A stretch of DNA of 64,000 nt from Megalobrama amblycephala (GCF_018812025.1 NC_063057.1:14413463-14477462), one strand, 5' to 3'. Shown: positions 48,319 through 59,876, counted from the stretch's first letter. A program made the numbers and translations. The notes: a model not told the origin generated them from the sequence alone.

Positions 48319-49414
48319 TTAGTAAAACTGCACCACCTGAAAGCCTCGGAGACATCGAAAGGCCAAGGTGTCCAGGTGGCCCAGATCTATCATGTTATAT
48401 TCCAGGTGCACCTTCACCAGGCCGCTAAGGGGAGACTCGTTGCCTCGACCCCAACAGAAAGCATCACGTGGAATTGCACGGATCTTGTTGTTCGCAAATG
48501 TTACAGAGTGCAGCCACAATGGGAGCTGCCGTGGTACCTGTTGTAAGGAGTTGTGACTCATGTCTAGTTGATGCAGAAGTGGAAGAACCCGGAAGGCACC
48601 AAGGGCCACCTTGGTAATCTTGTTTCTTGCTAGTCCTAGGTGCTCCAACTGAGGCATTGAGATAAAAGCATCCTTAGTTATGCTAGATATGAAGTTTCCC
48701 TCCAAGTTGAGGGTCTTTATGGTGCGGGGTAGATGGTGAGGAACCTGCTTCAAAGAATTGCCCTCTAGATTTAAACTTTCAAGGTTACTGGCATTCAGTA
48801 GCGCTGCCTTCCCAAGTCCTTTATCGGTCAGTCTATTTGCACTTAGATCCAGAATCTCTAGCTCCGCCTCACCCCAGAACATGTCGCCTTGGAGACTTTG
48901 AATGCGGTTGCCTCTAAGATAGAGTTCTCGAAGACTGAGGGGCAGCTGCAGCGGAACAGAGGAAAGCTGGTTGTAGGAAAGCGTAAGTATTCGAAGCTTG
49001 CCCAAGGGAAGAAGAACTCCCGGAGGGATAGATTTGTTCCCTAGGCTGTTGTTGCTCAGGCTGAGGATCAGAAGGCTTGGGCAGCGTCCGAAGGCTGCAT
49101 CAGACATTACACTTATCTGGTTCCCGTCCAGTCGTAGCTCCTCAAGAGTACCTGGCAGGTCGGTGGGAATGCTTCCGAGAAGGTTCCGCTCCACGTAAAG
49201 TCTCTTAAGGCTCTGGATCCCTTCAAAGGCACCTTCGATCGATGCATCTGTTAAACGGTTTTTGCTTAACACCAGGAACTCCATGGAGTCGTACTCGGAG
49301 AGCAAGTTCAACTGGATGCTATCGATGTGGTTGTTCATTAAGAGAATGTAACGGGAGTTGTAAGGAATTCCATAAGGCACTTTGTCCAAATCTTTGTCGG
49401 AACACTGCACAACC
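48319..49414 (-). CDS. ecm2: ECM2-like gene, last coding exon: leucine-rich-repeat domain
   Basis: This single large exon opens with one base completing an Arg codon, then VVQCSDKDLDKVP, the end of the N-terminal cap. It continues through about 14 repeats of LxxLxLxxNxL type, e.g. LEELRLDGNQI, LEILDLSANRL, LESLNLEGNSL and LEHLGLARNKI. Spacing alternates between shorter and longer repeats, as in SLRPs. The exon ends with DAFCWGRG and LAFRCLRG, a C-terminal cysteine pair, then QVVQFY and TAA. N-glycosylation sequons include NNS, NKS, NAS and NES. The acceptor TTGTTTTCTAG lies just above 49414. The LRR region appears uninterrupted. Confidence 0.92.
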
Positions 49415-50938
49415 CTAGAAAACAAGAGATCAAATCTAATTAGAGCATATTAACTGAGGTTATCCAGTGCAATACTCAGTAGGAAAATTCTTAAGTATGT
49501 TGGTTTAAGACCAAGTAGAAACATACCTCCCATAGCAGAAACATTCAGAGGGACAATAGTGATCTTCAAAGTAGGGAAAATACGAAGGTGTTGTTGGCTT
49601 CAATTTCCGCTCTCGTTTTAACTTTTTCACTTTCTTTGCTTTTTTCAAAACTTTGGTTGTCTTCTTCACCTTTCCTTTGATTGCCTTTTTTTTCTTCACT
49701 TTTAATGTTTTATTGGCTTTAAGTTTGGCACTTGCTACTTTGTTTTTTGGTTTGGCCATAAAAGTACTAGGAGGGGCCTTTGCAGTGGGTCCTGCCCTTA
49801 CTGCCATTGCTCTGACATCAACACTCACTTCCTCTAGTGGGTGGAGTTTAGAGCTGTTCATCACATGGAGTTCCACTCTGAGGTCATCATTTGTGCTGCT
49901 TTCATTTACCAGTAAGGTGGTTCCCTTTGCCTCAGCAGTTGAATTTACAATGTGAAGTTTTGTGGTTTCAACTGTAGTTTCGGATGAAAGTGCATTATCG
50001 GTTATAATAGGTAAGGTCTCAGCAGCTTGTCTTTGTGATGTGGATGGGGATGATGGAAGTAGAGTAACTGACTCTGTAAGCAAGTGCAGGACAGGTTGGG
50101 AGGTGGTGGCCATGGTAGGCGGAGTGGTATATTGATTGACTGTTGGAGGTAGATGTTCCTCACCCTCCACTTCTTGTGAAGAGGTGGTATTCCATGCAGT
50201 GAGGATGGGTTTGGTTAAGATTGCATCTGACATATTCTGTCCTTGCTGATCCTCTTTTTCTTTGACTTCCTTCTTTATTACATCACTTTCTGTTTGCCCA
50301 CTTGTTTGTTTCTCCATTTCTGTTTTCTTCATACCATGGTGTTTAGTTCTCTTACTGTGAACTGTGACTGTATCTTCATCCGCCCCTTGGATTGTGGCTT
50401 CTTGCTCACTTCTTTTATCCTTTTCAATGCTGAGATCCTCCATCAACCGATCAAGTCTCTGCTCTGCCCAAAGGTCACCTTCTGAAGATACATTCTGCAG
50501 GACTGTCAAATTTACACCTATAAGAAGTAATACACCTTTGTGAGCTTTACGAACACTATACCCTTAACAAATAAATGATTCAGTTGCTTTTCCAACTATA
50601 ATACCTTTAAAAAAGAAAGATCATTCAGACTAAATAACTGCACTGTGAGTGATGTAGGGACATTACTGACAAACTACAACATTTTTTTTTTTCATAACAC
50701 AAATACATTTATATATATGAATTGAACATAAGGCATGTTTATTAGTCTACGTGCATTTTGGAATTCTGTACCAAACCTTAAAACACAGATCTAGCAAAAT
50801 AATATGTGAAAGTATTCATTTAATAATGAGTAAATAGTCATTTAAAAGAGTTCAATTTAAGGAACACTTACTCGGCTGAAACACAAAAGTGTGTACAGGC
50901 ACAGCAAAAATCCAAAACAGCAGCATTAGGGTCTTCAT
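48319..50938 (-). CDS. ecm2: ECM2-like secreted leucine-rich-repeat matrix protein (complete coding region, three coding exons)
   Basis: Coding exons 50872-50938, 49527-50517 and 48319-49414 on the minus strand join in frame: 67+991+1096 = 2154 nt, which is 717 residues plus stop. Junctions are A|GTAAGT to TTATAG|GT and GGGAG|GTATGT to TTCTAG|G. Architecture: signal peptide (about 1-18); cysteine-free Ser/Thr-rich then strongly basic region (23-343, basic block 285-329); cysteine cap CX3CXCX6C at 344-357; about 14 LRRs; C-terminal cysteine pair Cys673/Cys707 like the SLRP 'ear'. Length is close to mammalian ECM2 (about 700 residues), but no von Willebrand C domain is present. ECM2 is an extracellular matrix protein, so a role in matrix organisation or adhesion is inferred. 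It lies upstream of, and on the same strand as, the decorin-like gene. Alternative: another LRR matrix protein of the ECM2/ECMX lineage. Confidence 0.85.
49527..50517 (-). CDS. ecm2: ECM2-like gene, middle coding exon: cysteine-free Ser/Thr/Lys-rich region plus N-terminal cap
   Basis: The exon runs from acceptor CTTCTTATAG to donor GTATGT. It encodes residues 23-353. The first part is charged (WAEQRLDRLMEDLSIEKDKRSEQE). The middle is Ser/Thr/Pro-rich with several N-glycosylation sequons (NTT, NST, NES, NSS) and looks mucin-like. The end is a polybasic run (KVKKKKAIKGKVKKTTK, then KKAKKVKKLKRERKLK) followed by PTTPSYFPYFEDHY and CPSECFCYG. There is no cysteine before Cys344, so the von Willebrand C domain of mammalian ECM2 is absent. 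The basic block could bind heparan sulfate or other polyanions; that is inference. Confidence 0.88.
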
Positions 50939-50954
50939 TTTTGGCTAAAAATGG
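50872..50954 (-). CDS. ecm2: ECM2-like gene, first coding exon: signal peptide
   Basis: A pyrimidine-rich acceptor (TTTTTTTCTCCTTAG) precedes 16 nt of 5'UTR and ATG at 50938-50936. The peptide starts MKTLMLLFWIFAVPVHT, a basic residue followed by a hydrophobic core, as in a secretory signal. The donor CCGA|GTAAGT lies at 50871-50870. The phase-1 donor matches the next acceptor, giving AGT (Ser23) across the junction, which supports the start and the splice. Confidence 0.82.
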
Positions 50955-51221
50955 CTAAGGAGAAAAAAAACATTCTCTAATTAACATGTAAAAAGTTGAT
51001 CGTTAAATTTATACGTCTGCCGTAAAGGTCTGTGGCGATTAACCAAGCACTTGGAGGCTGAAATAAAAATGTTACACTCATGAAATGGCTGACAACCATA
51101 ATAAAGGTGCCAGCAAGCATCTGAATGGCTTCCATTTACAAGCCGTAACTGATCGTGTGAGCAATAAATCCAGATCTTAAAGATTTTTTTTAATGAGATC
51201 GGCCCGGCAGGCACAGCTTAC

Positions 51222-51300
51222 CTGGAGTGTGTTCAAGGTGAGTATGTGGCGTCCTTCAGATGTATAAGTCCTTGTACTTTTCAGATATGGAAGACATGCT
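51222..51300 (-). other. Probable non-coding exon 1 of the ECM2-like gene
   Basis: On the minus strand CTCCAG|GTAAGC is a strong donor ending at 51222. It is about 270 nt upstream of the acceptor that begins the ATG-containing exon. The 5' end is not visible; 51300 is nominal. An AP-1-type TGACTCA lies about 120 bp upstream at 51342-51348. No clear TATA box is seen. Confidence 0.5.
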
Positions 51301-51341
51301 GGCTTCCTGTGTTGCACAGACTGTCTTTACACCACTGAGAC

Positions 51342-51348
51342 TGACTCA
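51342..51348 (-). promoter_or_regulatory. AP-1-type site upstream of the ECM2-like gene
   Basis: TGACTCA, a perfect AP-1 consensus, lies about 120 bp upstream of the predicted donor of exon 1. A 7-bp match occurs often by chance, so this is only suggestive. Confidence 0.2.
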
Positions 51349-52106
51349 GTACACATACACACAAACAAATAGATGCGCATACAGACTAATGGATGCATTT
51401 AAAGACTCTCCTTCTCCCTAATGCAAATTCCACATACACACTCAGGAAAATGATACTCTCTTGAGCAATAGCTTTCTTCAAAGACACTTATCATTACAGG
51501 AATTTTCTCACTCACACACTAGATCCAGAAAAATCTAAACGGATCATTTCAGGGGAACGGAGATAGACATACCGGATAGAGAGGTCAAAGGTCAGGATTC
51601 ATTTTAGGATTCACATTATTTGTCTTACTTTCACAGACACCAGTCCCGACCCACTGGCACCACAATGACAAGTGTTTCACTAAAAGGCTCTGTGACATTT
51701 GACCTTACAATAGGTTCATATTTATTCACATAGAGCTGTGTGAGGTGAGACAAACGTTTTGGGTTGAAGAAAGTTAAGCTAAAGGGCATAACAAAATATT
51801 CAAGACTGAGAATTAAAATGTAAAAGTTTAAGAATCTGTCATTGTAAAAACCATTTTGTTTAACCACTGTTCTAAATTTCATTGTAATAGATACAAAACG
51901 TCAAACCAAGAGACAAGTGCAAACAAATGGTGCAAAAACTTTTCTCAGAAATTCTGAGGCATTTCTGCAAGCCTCTGACTCCCACTGTTTGTCCCAGTGG
52001 AGCTTTATCAGATGCAGATGAGAAAATAAAAATATGATTAAAATAAGATGTTTGCTGTCACTACCAAGAAGCAAGAGAGGAGCGCGTGAGCTGGCAGGCA
52101 AATATA

Positions 52107-53066
52107 TATATGGGTCATTGACAAATAAGGTTTTTAAAAAAACGTAATGGAGATATAATTAATTTTAAAGTTTTATTAAGTGAGAACACTGCTTTTGTCA
52201 TTTTTACAATATGGACAAAATGTGTCACCAAAAAGTCATTCGCTTTAACCAAAAATTCGGTTTTACCGAATGACACTTTTGGTTATATCGAATTACGATA
52301 TTATCAAACTATGCATATTTTAAAATATGTCAGTGCAAGTTGGTTTCTGGTAAAACAGCTCAAACATGCATTTTAGTCTGGGAATAGGCTTAAGCCTTGT
52401 CTGTGAAACCGAGGGTTTATATTTAGTAAAAGATTTTCAAATTACAACATTGTCCATGTTTTATAGTAGTTGTATCGAATGACCTGATGTTTCAGGACAT
52501 GTGTATGAACAAGTGAAAACATTAATTTTTCAAATAGTTAAAAGAGAGTTAGTAACTTTGCTTCACAACCATGTGGTCCTTTGCAGGTGTCTGAATGATG
52601 TCACATCCTGTCACATGATATTGACTGCATGACTCGATCCAAAATGGTCCCTTTATATTGGTTACTCCGAATCACATCAATGAAATTCATTTTTCTGGAC
52701 ATTCTTTCTCATAACAAAGCAACGACTTCTACACATAATTTTAATACCATTTTGCACTATGTTAATATATGATGTGATAAAATCATGCCAGAATATAAAA
52801 TATATACATTTATTACATTTTAAGATATTTTAATCACACATGAAATGGCTGTATTGGCCTTTGGACAGTTAAACCGAATGACCTTTTGACATTTCAAAAT
52901 CTTTAAAATAAATTTATATGTTGCAAAATATAATTAAAACCTTTTGTATTCAGTAAAAGAGATCTAGTTGTACTACCTTACATACTTTGGATGTCATATC
53001 TTTGTTTTTTATTATTATTAAGGCCTTTGGACAAAAAAAAATGACCCATCACATCATTGACCCATA
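52107..53066. mobile_element. Inverted-repeat element ending TATATGGGTCA
   Basis: The left reads TATATGGGTCATTGACAAAT; the right ends CATCATTGACCCATATA. The interior has repeated ACCGAATGAC and GACCTTTTGACAT motifs. It abuts a CA/TA microsatellite whose neighbourhood repeats the terminal ATTGACCCATATATCC. Confidence 0.55.
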
Positions 53067-53078
53067 TATCCATATATC

Positions 53079-53177
<99 letters not shown>

Positions 53178-53287
53178 ATTAAAACATAAAAAAAGTTATA
53201 AAAATATTAATAATCATTTTATATATATAACAAATAGGAAGAATATCACATCATTGACCCATATATCCATCCATATCTATATCTATA

Positions 53288-53377
<90 letters not shown>

Positions 53378-53480
53378 TATACATATATATATACATACAC
53401 ACACACACATCCATTAAAACATTAAAAAAAGTTATAAAAATATTAATAATCATTTTATATATATAACAAATAGGAAGAAT
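53045..53480. repeat. Tandemly duplicated CA/TA microsatellite block
   Basis: Two copies, about 200 bp apart, of the order CACATCATTGACCCATATAT, a CA run, a TA run, then CCATTAAAACAT and TCATTTTATATATATAACAA. Confidence 0.85.
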
Positions 53481-54464
53481 TTTTTTTTTAAAGGCAATTT
53501 TTTTTTTTTTTTGTTAAAATGGATGAAGTTCTTACAAACAACCACCAGGGGATGGTAGAGGACCATTTAACTTTTTCAATGTTCACCAAGGCTGAACACT
53601 CTGTTGTGTTACATAAGAATTCAGGTCAGAAGTGTATATAGAAGCGGATCGTTTCTCCAACAAACTTTTCCTGCTACCTGTTTATGAAGTGCTACTGGCA
53701 TCAGCACACATAAAAATAGAAAACAATAGGACACTGAGAAATATGTCAATGCTACTGACGCAGGGGCCCTGAGCTCTAGATACACAGAGTAAGGGAACAA
53801 CACAGATTCGGGAAAAGAAAGGATAGTGTTAGTCTTACTATCTGCTGGGATGAGGAAAGAACCTGATGATATAACCTTTATGATATAATAAATCTGAATG
53901 CTGAATTTGCAGGCCTTATACCATTATAGCTACTCATTTAAGATGGTGTCAGTTGTAAACACATCACATCTGTTGAAAGACATCAATGACACACCTAGAC
54001 TCAACACTAAACCTTTTGTTAGCTCTCCTTTGTGCATGTGCTAACGCTGTAATGACACACACCTGGTCAGGAGACAGCTGAACAGCCAGCTGTCCAATTA
54101 CTTTTGCTCAAAGGACTGTAATTTCAACAAGGCTTGTTGTTTATGAATGCAAATATCCTAAAATTAAAGCTGACAGTCTATACTTTACCTGAACAGTGAT
54201 CAAGTTGAAGACAGCTAATAGAAACCTCATGGATGATTTTCCAATTCGACAGTTTAGTTTTGAAACAAAAACAAATGTTTTAGCATTCAAATGGACTAAC
54301 TGACTGAACTTTGTGTGAGTGTGTGCAGGCTACATAAACATTTATCCATCAATCCACTCGATAACCAAACCCCCACTGCGATGAAGTTTCCACAACAACT
54401 CACTATTAAATGTGTACCCTGAAGGTTAACTAATAGTCTAGACTCATGTAGGTGAATTCATTAA

Positions 54465-55215
54465 AACCCAAAGTATTCTGCAGTTTTGACACAAACGCTT
54501 AGCGTATATGTACACATTAGCCCAAAATATACTTCAGTTTTAATGTAAACGCTTAGCGTATAGGTAGGCCTACAGCAAAACGCATAATACCAAGATATAC
54601 TTCAGTTTTGATGCAAATGCTTAGCGTATACGTATACAGCAAGGCGCTTAAGCCAAAAGTATAGTTCAATTTTGACGCAAACGTTTAGCGTATGCATACA
54701 GCTAAACAATTCAGCCCAGAGTATACCTCAGCTTTGATGTAAACGCTCAGCGAATACATACAGTCAGACGCTTAATCCCGAAGTTTACTTCAGTTTTGAC
54801 ATGAACACTTAGCTTATATATAAAGCTGAACGCATAAGCCCAAAGCATACTACACGTTTGGTGTATATGTAGTCAAATGCTTAATCCTTAAACGCTTAGC
54901 TTAGCGTTTGCGTACAGCCAAATGCATAAGCCCAGAGTATAACTCAGTTTTGATGCTATTGCTTAGAATATACATAAAGCCAAATGCGTAAGCCCAAACT
55001 CGAATTATGACGCAAACACTTAACATATGCGTACAGCTAAATGCTAAATCCCAGAGTATACTACAGTTTTGATGCGAATGCATAGCTTTTGCGTACAGCC
55101 AAACACATAATCCCAGAGTATAACTCAGCATTGACGGGAACGCTGAGCATATACGAATAGTCAAACATGTAAACCCAAAGTATACTTCGGTTTTGATGCA
55201 AATGATTAGTACTGA
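54465..55215. repeat. Satellite-like tandem repeat of about 62 bp
   Basis: About a dozen degenerate units of the form CAGTTTTGATGCAAACGCTT + AGCGTATACGTACAG + CCAAACGCATAAGCCCAAAG + TATACTT. Copies differ at many positions, so the array is old. Confidence 0.85.
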
Positions 55216-57452
55216 ACACGATAGCATGCACAAACACAAGCGCTCGTCACATGCACGAAACAAGAAAGTTGCATCTTTGTCCGGTGTCTGTGCTATTTCT
55301 TTACAGAAGTTATGACAGCTAAAAAAATTAGAATTGCCCACCAGTTCTGAGCGATAGGCTATAGAGAACACAGCAGACCATCGATATCTGGCATACTTTA
55401 CTGGGATTTATTAGTTTTGCTCAAACAACAATACTCAACAACAAAGTCGGGTGTTTAAAATATCGAAAACTTACATTACTACACCATGTTTCTGAATATG
55501 CTCGGCTCTTTTCTATCACTGTATCATCTCTCACAGAGTAATTTAACCACCAAGGACATGCTTTCTGGTTTTGTATACAACCTGACTGGAATGTGGGATT
55601 ATTTTCAATAGAAATTGTCAAGTTTCTGCTGAAACTAGTGATTCTTCTACTGAAAACAGAAGGGAAACCAAGGAAGAGGAGCCAGAGTGAGAACACAATG
55701 ACATTGACTGAGAATAGGATATCCCCTCCCCTCAACCAAAGACCCATCTGCCCTTTTCTCTGTCTGCTGGGGGTCAGGGGTTTAAAAGGTCATAGGTCGC
55801 AGACAGTGATCAATTTGTTTGTGTCACACTCATACAGTACAGAGCAAATGAACTCTATGCTTGCCTTATCTTTATACGCATATAAAGCCTTATCAACCGT
55901 CTGTCACTGTGATGTCACTAACAACAGGACAGTCTGTCTGCTGTCCATGTCTCTTGTCAGAAAAGCCTGTGTAAATGTTTAATCACAGCTCACCGCTAAT
56001 TCTGGCTCGGTCTCACAATCTACAGCCAGAAGGTATCTAAAGTAGAAAATGAAGAACCGATTTTGAAAAGCACTTCACTTTATTCCTGGATGACCGGAAA
56101 CTGACCGCACGCTGCCAGTCACACCAGCACAAACATAGACTTTCAGGCACTTCGCTCGTCTAGAACATCCAAATATTTTCACGGATTCATCCTTCTTTCA
56201 TGTGATCTATGAGGCCTGAAGCGGGGCCCCGACAGGCCTCTGCCCTGTTGTCTTAACCCTGCCTAGAATATCTCAGCGTATTACTGCCCTCTTCATGTTT
56301 TCATTGGACATGTGGATCGGTCAACATGTGAGGAGCTTAAAGTCTTTGGAAAGCACTGAGAGCAATAAAAAAAAAAGCGAGGAGACGTGTTAAAAGAAAA
56401 AATGAGATACATGCGTCATGTTGTTAACGAATGGGAAATTTATAACTTGACCCCTAACATTATTTAAACTGCAGGGTCAGAGAACATTATATTTTTAAAA
56501 ATACTATTTATATACATGTATATATCTGTTTATCTTTTGGGAATAGCAACTTGTTAAGAATATAACCGAATTTAATTTATGCTTAAAACATGAAATTTAT
56601 ATAGCCAGATCAAATCAGACAACCATTAAGGTTTGTAACAATGATTGGGAAGTTGCATTCCTGGCTCCACTTTAACATGTAAGAATGAGTATGATGTAAA
56701 AGAACAATAATGGAGCTCTCTATCTGCGAGGATTATTAAAAGCATGCACACAGACAGACACATGTAGGCATTGTATTGATTTGTGCACATTTGTAGGACG
56801 CTAGAGACTAAGACACAGCTGGTGATCTTCTGATGATAATGCAAAAAAAAAAAAAAAAGATAGAGAGAGGGAGACAGATTTCCAGAGTGCTGTTTAAAAG
56901 CCTGTCAAGTTAGACTGTGATTTTAAATTTGGCTATAACCTACTGCATGAATATTCAAAGGACCATATGTACAGAGAGAGAGAGAGAGAGAGTGAGAGTC
57001 TGTGTGTGTGCGCGTCTTATTTTGACTCAGCTGACAGAAGCACACCATATGCTTCATGACGCATGTATCAATGCTGCATTTCCCGATCAATCAAACACAC
57101 GCACACACAACCTCAGAGTGCAATGATTAAAATATGCACTCAGAACAGATGTGGTTTTACCAAGAAAATAAATATTTTAAGAAAAAGTTCACCCAAAATT
57201 AAAATTCTGATCATCTTAAGAGTAAGCTAACTATATTTCACAATGCATCTAATGGCACCATCTTTGAATTAAGAGCTACAGCAGAGGAGAAGATCTATTT
57301 AAACTATTAGAATTTAAATGTAAATTACACAAAGTATAATACAATAAACTTTTGCCAAATTTGACAGCATTACCATTTCATTCTGCTTTAAGGACTGGTC
57401 TATTCTACAGACAGCCATAGTTTTATGTTTATTTTTTAAATGTATACATCTA
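55216..57452. other. Unassigned sequence upstream of the ECM2-like gene
   Basis: Short GA and GT microsatellites occur near 56974-57012. No recognisable exon, RNA gene or complete mobile element. Confidence 0.35.
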
Positions 57453-58975
57453 CACTGCGTTCCAAATTATTATGCAATTGACATATCAGTAAGATTTCAG
57501 TGCAATAAACATTCAGATTTTAGTTTTTCTAAGAAAATGTTTGTTTGTTTATTTATCCATGTCTTTTTAGATAACTGGTATAAATCTCAGACAAAATAAT
57601 TTGCCAGATCTATGGAAACCCTACTTAGAGGTTGTTCCACATTATTAAACAAGTCACAGTTCTCATGCAATATGGGGAGCATGAAATGGTGCAATGTTGT
57701 GCAAAAGGCATGAAAACAACTAATATTGTGTGAAACTGAATGGAGATTATCGAATTGTCATAAGATTTGTGAGTGATTTAGAGCACAGCAGAACTCGGTC
57801 AGATAAAGGCTTATTAATGAAAGTTCCTGTCAAAAAAATGTATTGTATTAAAAGGGCAGCTATAAAAAAGTGTTGAGCAGCAAACAGGTATTTGAAGTTG
57901 CTGGTGTCTCTGGAGTCTTGAGAACCTCACCATGCAGGCTGGCAGTTTTGCGTAAAGATGCATTTTAGACACCACTAACCAAACCTAACAAAGAGAAACA
58001 TTAACAGTGGGTGTAGAAATACATTTTCAAACAGTTTTATTGCTGTGGTGTTTTTTTGCAGCATGGGATAGTGCATAGTGCATTGTACAATAGTGCATTG
58101 TACTATGCACTATCCTCCTTTTTATACCATAGCTGAAAATGGCCAGTTATGAACTCCACATATCTTGCAAAAGTCATTTTAATACCTTCAGAGACCCTAA
58201 AGGGACCTTCCATCTCACTTCCCAATATTCCAGCCCAAATCATCACCCGCTAGCTCCTTGCTGACGTTGCAGTCTTGTCGGAACGTGGTGGTCATTCACC
58301 AACCATCCAGAAATCCATCCGTTTAGACCATCCATTGTAGTAGGGCATTAGTCAGTGAATAAAACTATTCAAAAATTAGTCTTCATGTATTTCTAAACCC
58401 ACTGTAAATGTTTCTCTTTGTGAGGTTTGGTTTGGAGTGGCTGAAATGCATCTTTACGCACAACTGCCAGCCTGCATGGAGAGCTTCTCGAGACTCCAGA
58501 GACACCAGCAGCTTCAAATACCTGTTTGCTGCTCAACACTGGCTTTTTTTTATAGCTGCCCTTTTAATACAATAAATTTTTTTGACAGGAACTTTTCTCA
58601 GTAAGCCTTTATCTGACTGAGTTCTGCTGTGCTCTAAATCACTCACAAATCTTATTATAATTCGATAATCTCCATTCAGTTTCACAAAATATGTTGTTTT
58701 CATGCCTTTTGCACAACATTGCACCATTTCATGCTTTTCATCTTCAGAAAGATCTTTCTTCCTCTCCATATGGCATGAGAACTGTGACTTGCTTAATAAT
58801 GTGGAACAACCTCTAAGTAGGGTTTCCATAGATCTGGCAAATTATTTTTTCTGAGACTGATACCAGTTATCTAAAAAGACATGGATAAATAAACTTTAGA
58901 AAAACTAAAATCTGAATGTTTATTCTACAGAAATCTTACTGATTTGTCTCTTGCATAATAATTTAGAACGCAGTG
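57453..58975. mobile_element. Tc1-like element rearranged into a large palindrome
   Basis: TA lies at both sides; ends are CACTGCGTTCCAAATTATTA and its complement TAATTTAGAACGCAGTG. The arms are complementary for roughly 500 bp (57453-57990 and about 58430-58975), including the N-terminal transposase region in both. The unpaired middle holds a later part of the transposase on the minus strand. Confidence 0.8.
58150..58829 (-). pseudogene. Tc1-like transposase remnant
   Basis: The minus strand reads MERKKDLSEDEKHEMVQCC, LNGDYRIIIRFVSDLEHSRT and GLLRKV, the N-terminal DNA-binding region of a fish Tc1-like transposase. A decayed later segment, including VMIWAGILGS and a GPF-like piece, follows at about 58240-58170. 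Stops and a missing C-terminus make it inactive. Confidence 0.7.
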
Positions 58976-59333
58976 TAATGGTAGTTATAAAATAGTGTTG
59001 TGTCAACTTAGTTACATATCTAGATAATATTGTACACATTTATACTATTTTTATTTTTCAAATTATAAATGCATCTTTATGAATAAAAATACATAGCTGC
59101 CTTCATATTTTGCTATACAGCTTAAAGCTTTATACATTTTAGCATCATATTACACTGTAAACTCTAACGCTTAAAATACTTAATTGGTTTGAGTAGGACA
59201 AACTTAAATTAAAGAAATTAGTTCAGTCAAATTAACTTTTAGAACTTTCTTTTTCTTTTGAGTTCACAGTACTGACATATTTCAACTGTTTTGAGTTTTA
59301 TGAACTCATTTCTTTTATTTTACAATAACTTAA

Positions 59334-59876
59334 AGGGTTAGTTCACCCAAAAATGAAAATTCTGTCATTAATGACTCACCCTCATGCCGTTCCACACCTG
59401 TAAGACCTTCGTTCATCTTTGGAACACAAGTTAAGATATTTTAGCTGAAATCCAATGGCTCCGTGAGGCCTTCATAGGGAGCAATGACATTTCCTCTCTC
59501 AAGATCCATAAAGGTACTAAAAACATATTTAAATCAGTTCATGTGAGTATAGTGGCTCAATATTAATATTACAAAGCGACAAGAATATTTTTGGAGCGCC
59601 AAAAAAAACAAAATAATGACTTATTTAGAGATGGCCGATTTCAAAACACTGCTTCAGGAAGCATCGGAGCATAATGAATCAGCGTATCGAATCTGCCGTT
59701 CGGAGCGCCAAAGTCACGTGATTTCAGCCGTTGGCGGTTTGACACACGATCTGAATCATGATTCGATACGTTGTTTCATTTATGCTCCGAAGCTTCCTGA
59801 AGCAGGATTTCTATTTCCCAACATGCTTTGCCCGTGGCACTCGAAAGGGAAAGTAAATGCTAAAATTAATTGTTAA
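59334..59876 (+). mobile_element. Left half of a TTAA element (AGGGTTAGTTCACCC family)
   Basis: Begins AGGGTTAGTTCACCCAAAAA after TTAA and runs through TTCGTTCATCTTTGGAACAC, GGAGCGCCAAAAAAAAC, GGCCGATTTCAAAACACTGC and CGGAGCGCCAAAGTCACGTG. The matching right arm is absent, so the copy is truncated near its centre; the right boundary is approximate. Confidence 0.65.

Noticed and set aside
48319..49425. LRR exon as a separate gene starting at an ATG inside the intron boundary (MFSRVV)
   Set aside because: That ATG overlaps the splice acceptor TTTTCTAG; the joined cap CPSECFCYGRVVQC shows the exon is internal to the ECM2-like gene.
49653..50485. Plus-strand open frames opposite the ECM2-like middle exon (Phe/Leu-rich)
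   Set aside because: Antisense shadow of the Lys-rich coding sequence; the minus strand has consistent splice junctions and domains.
52987..53466. 159-codon plus-strand frame rich in I, Y, H and T
   Set aside because: Translation of CA and TA microsatellites.
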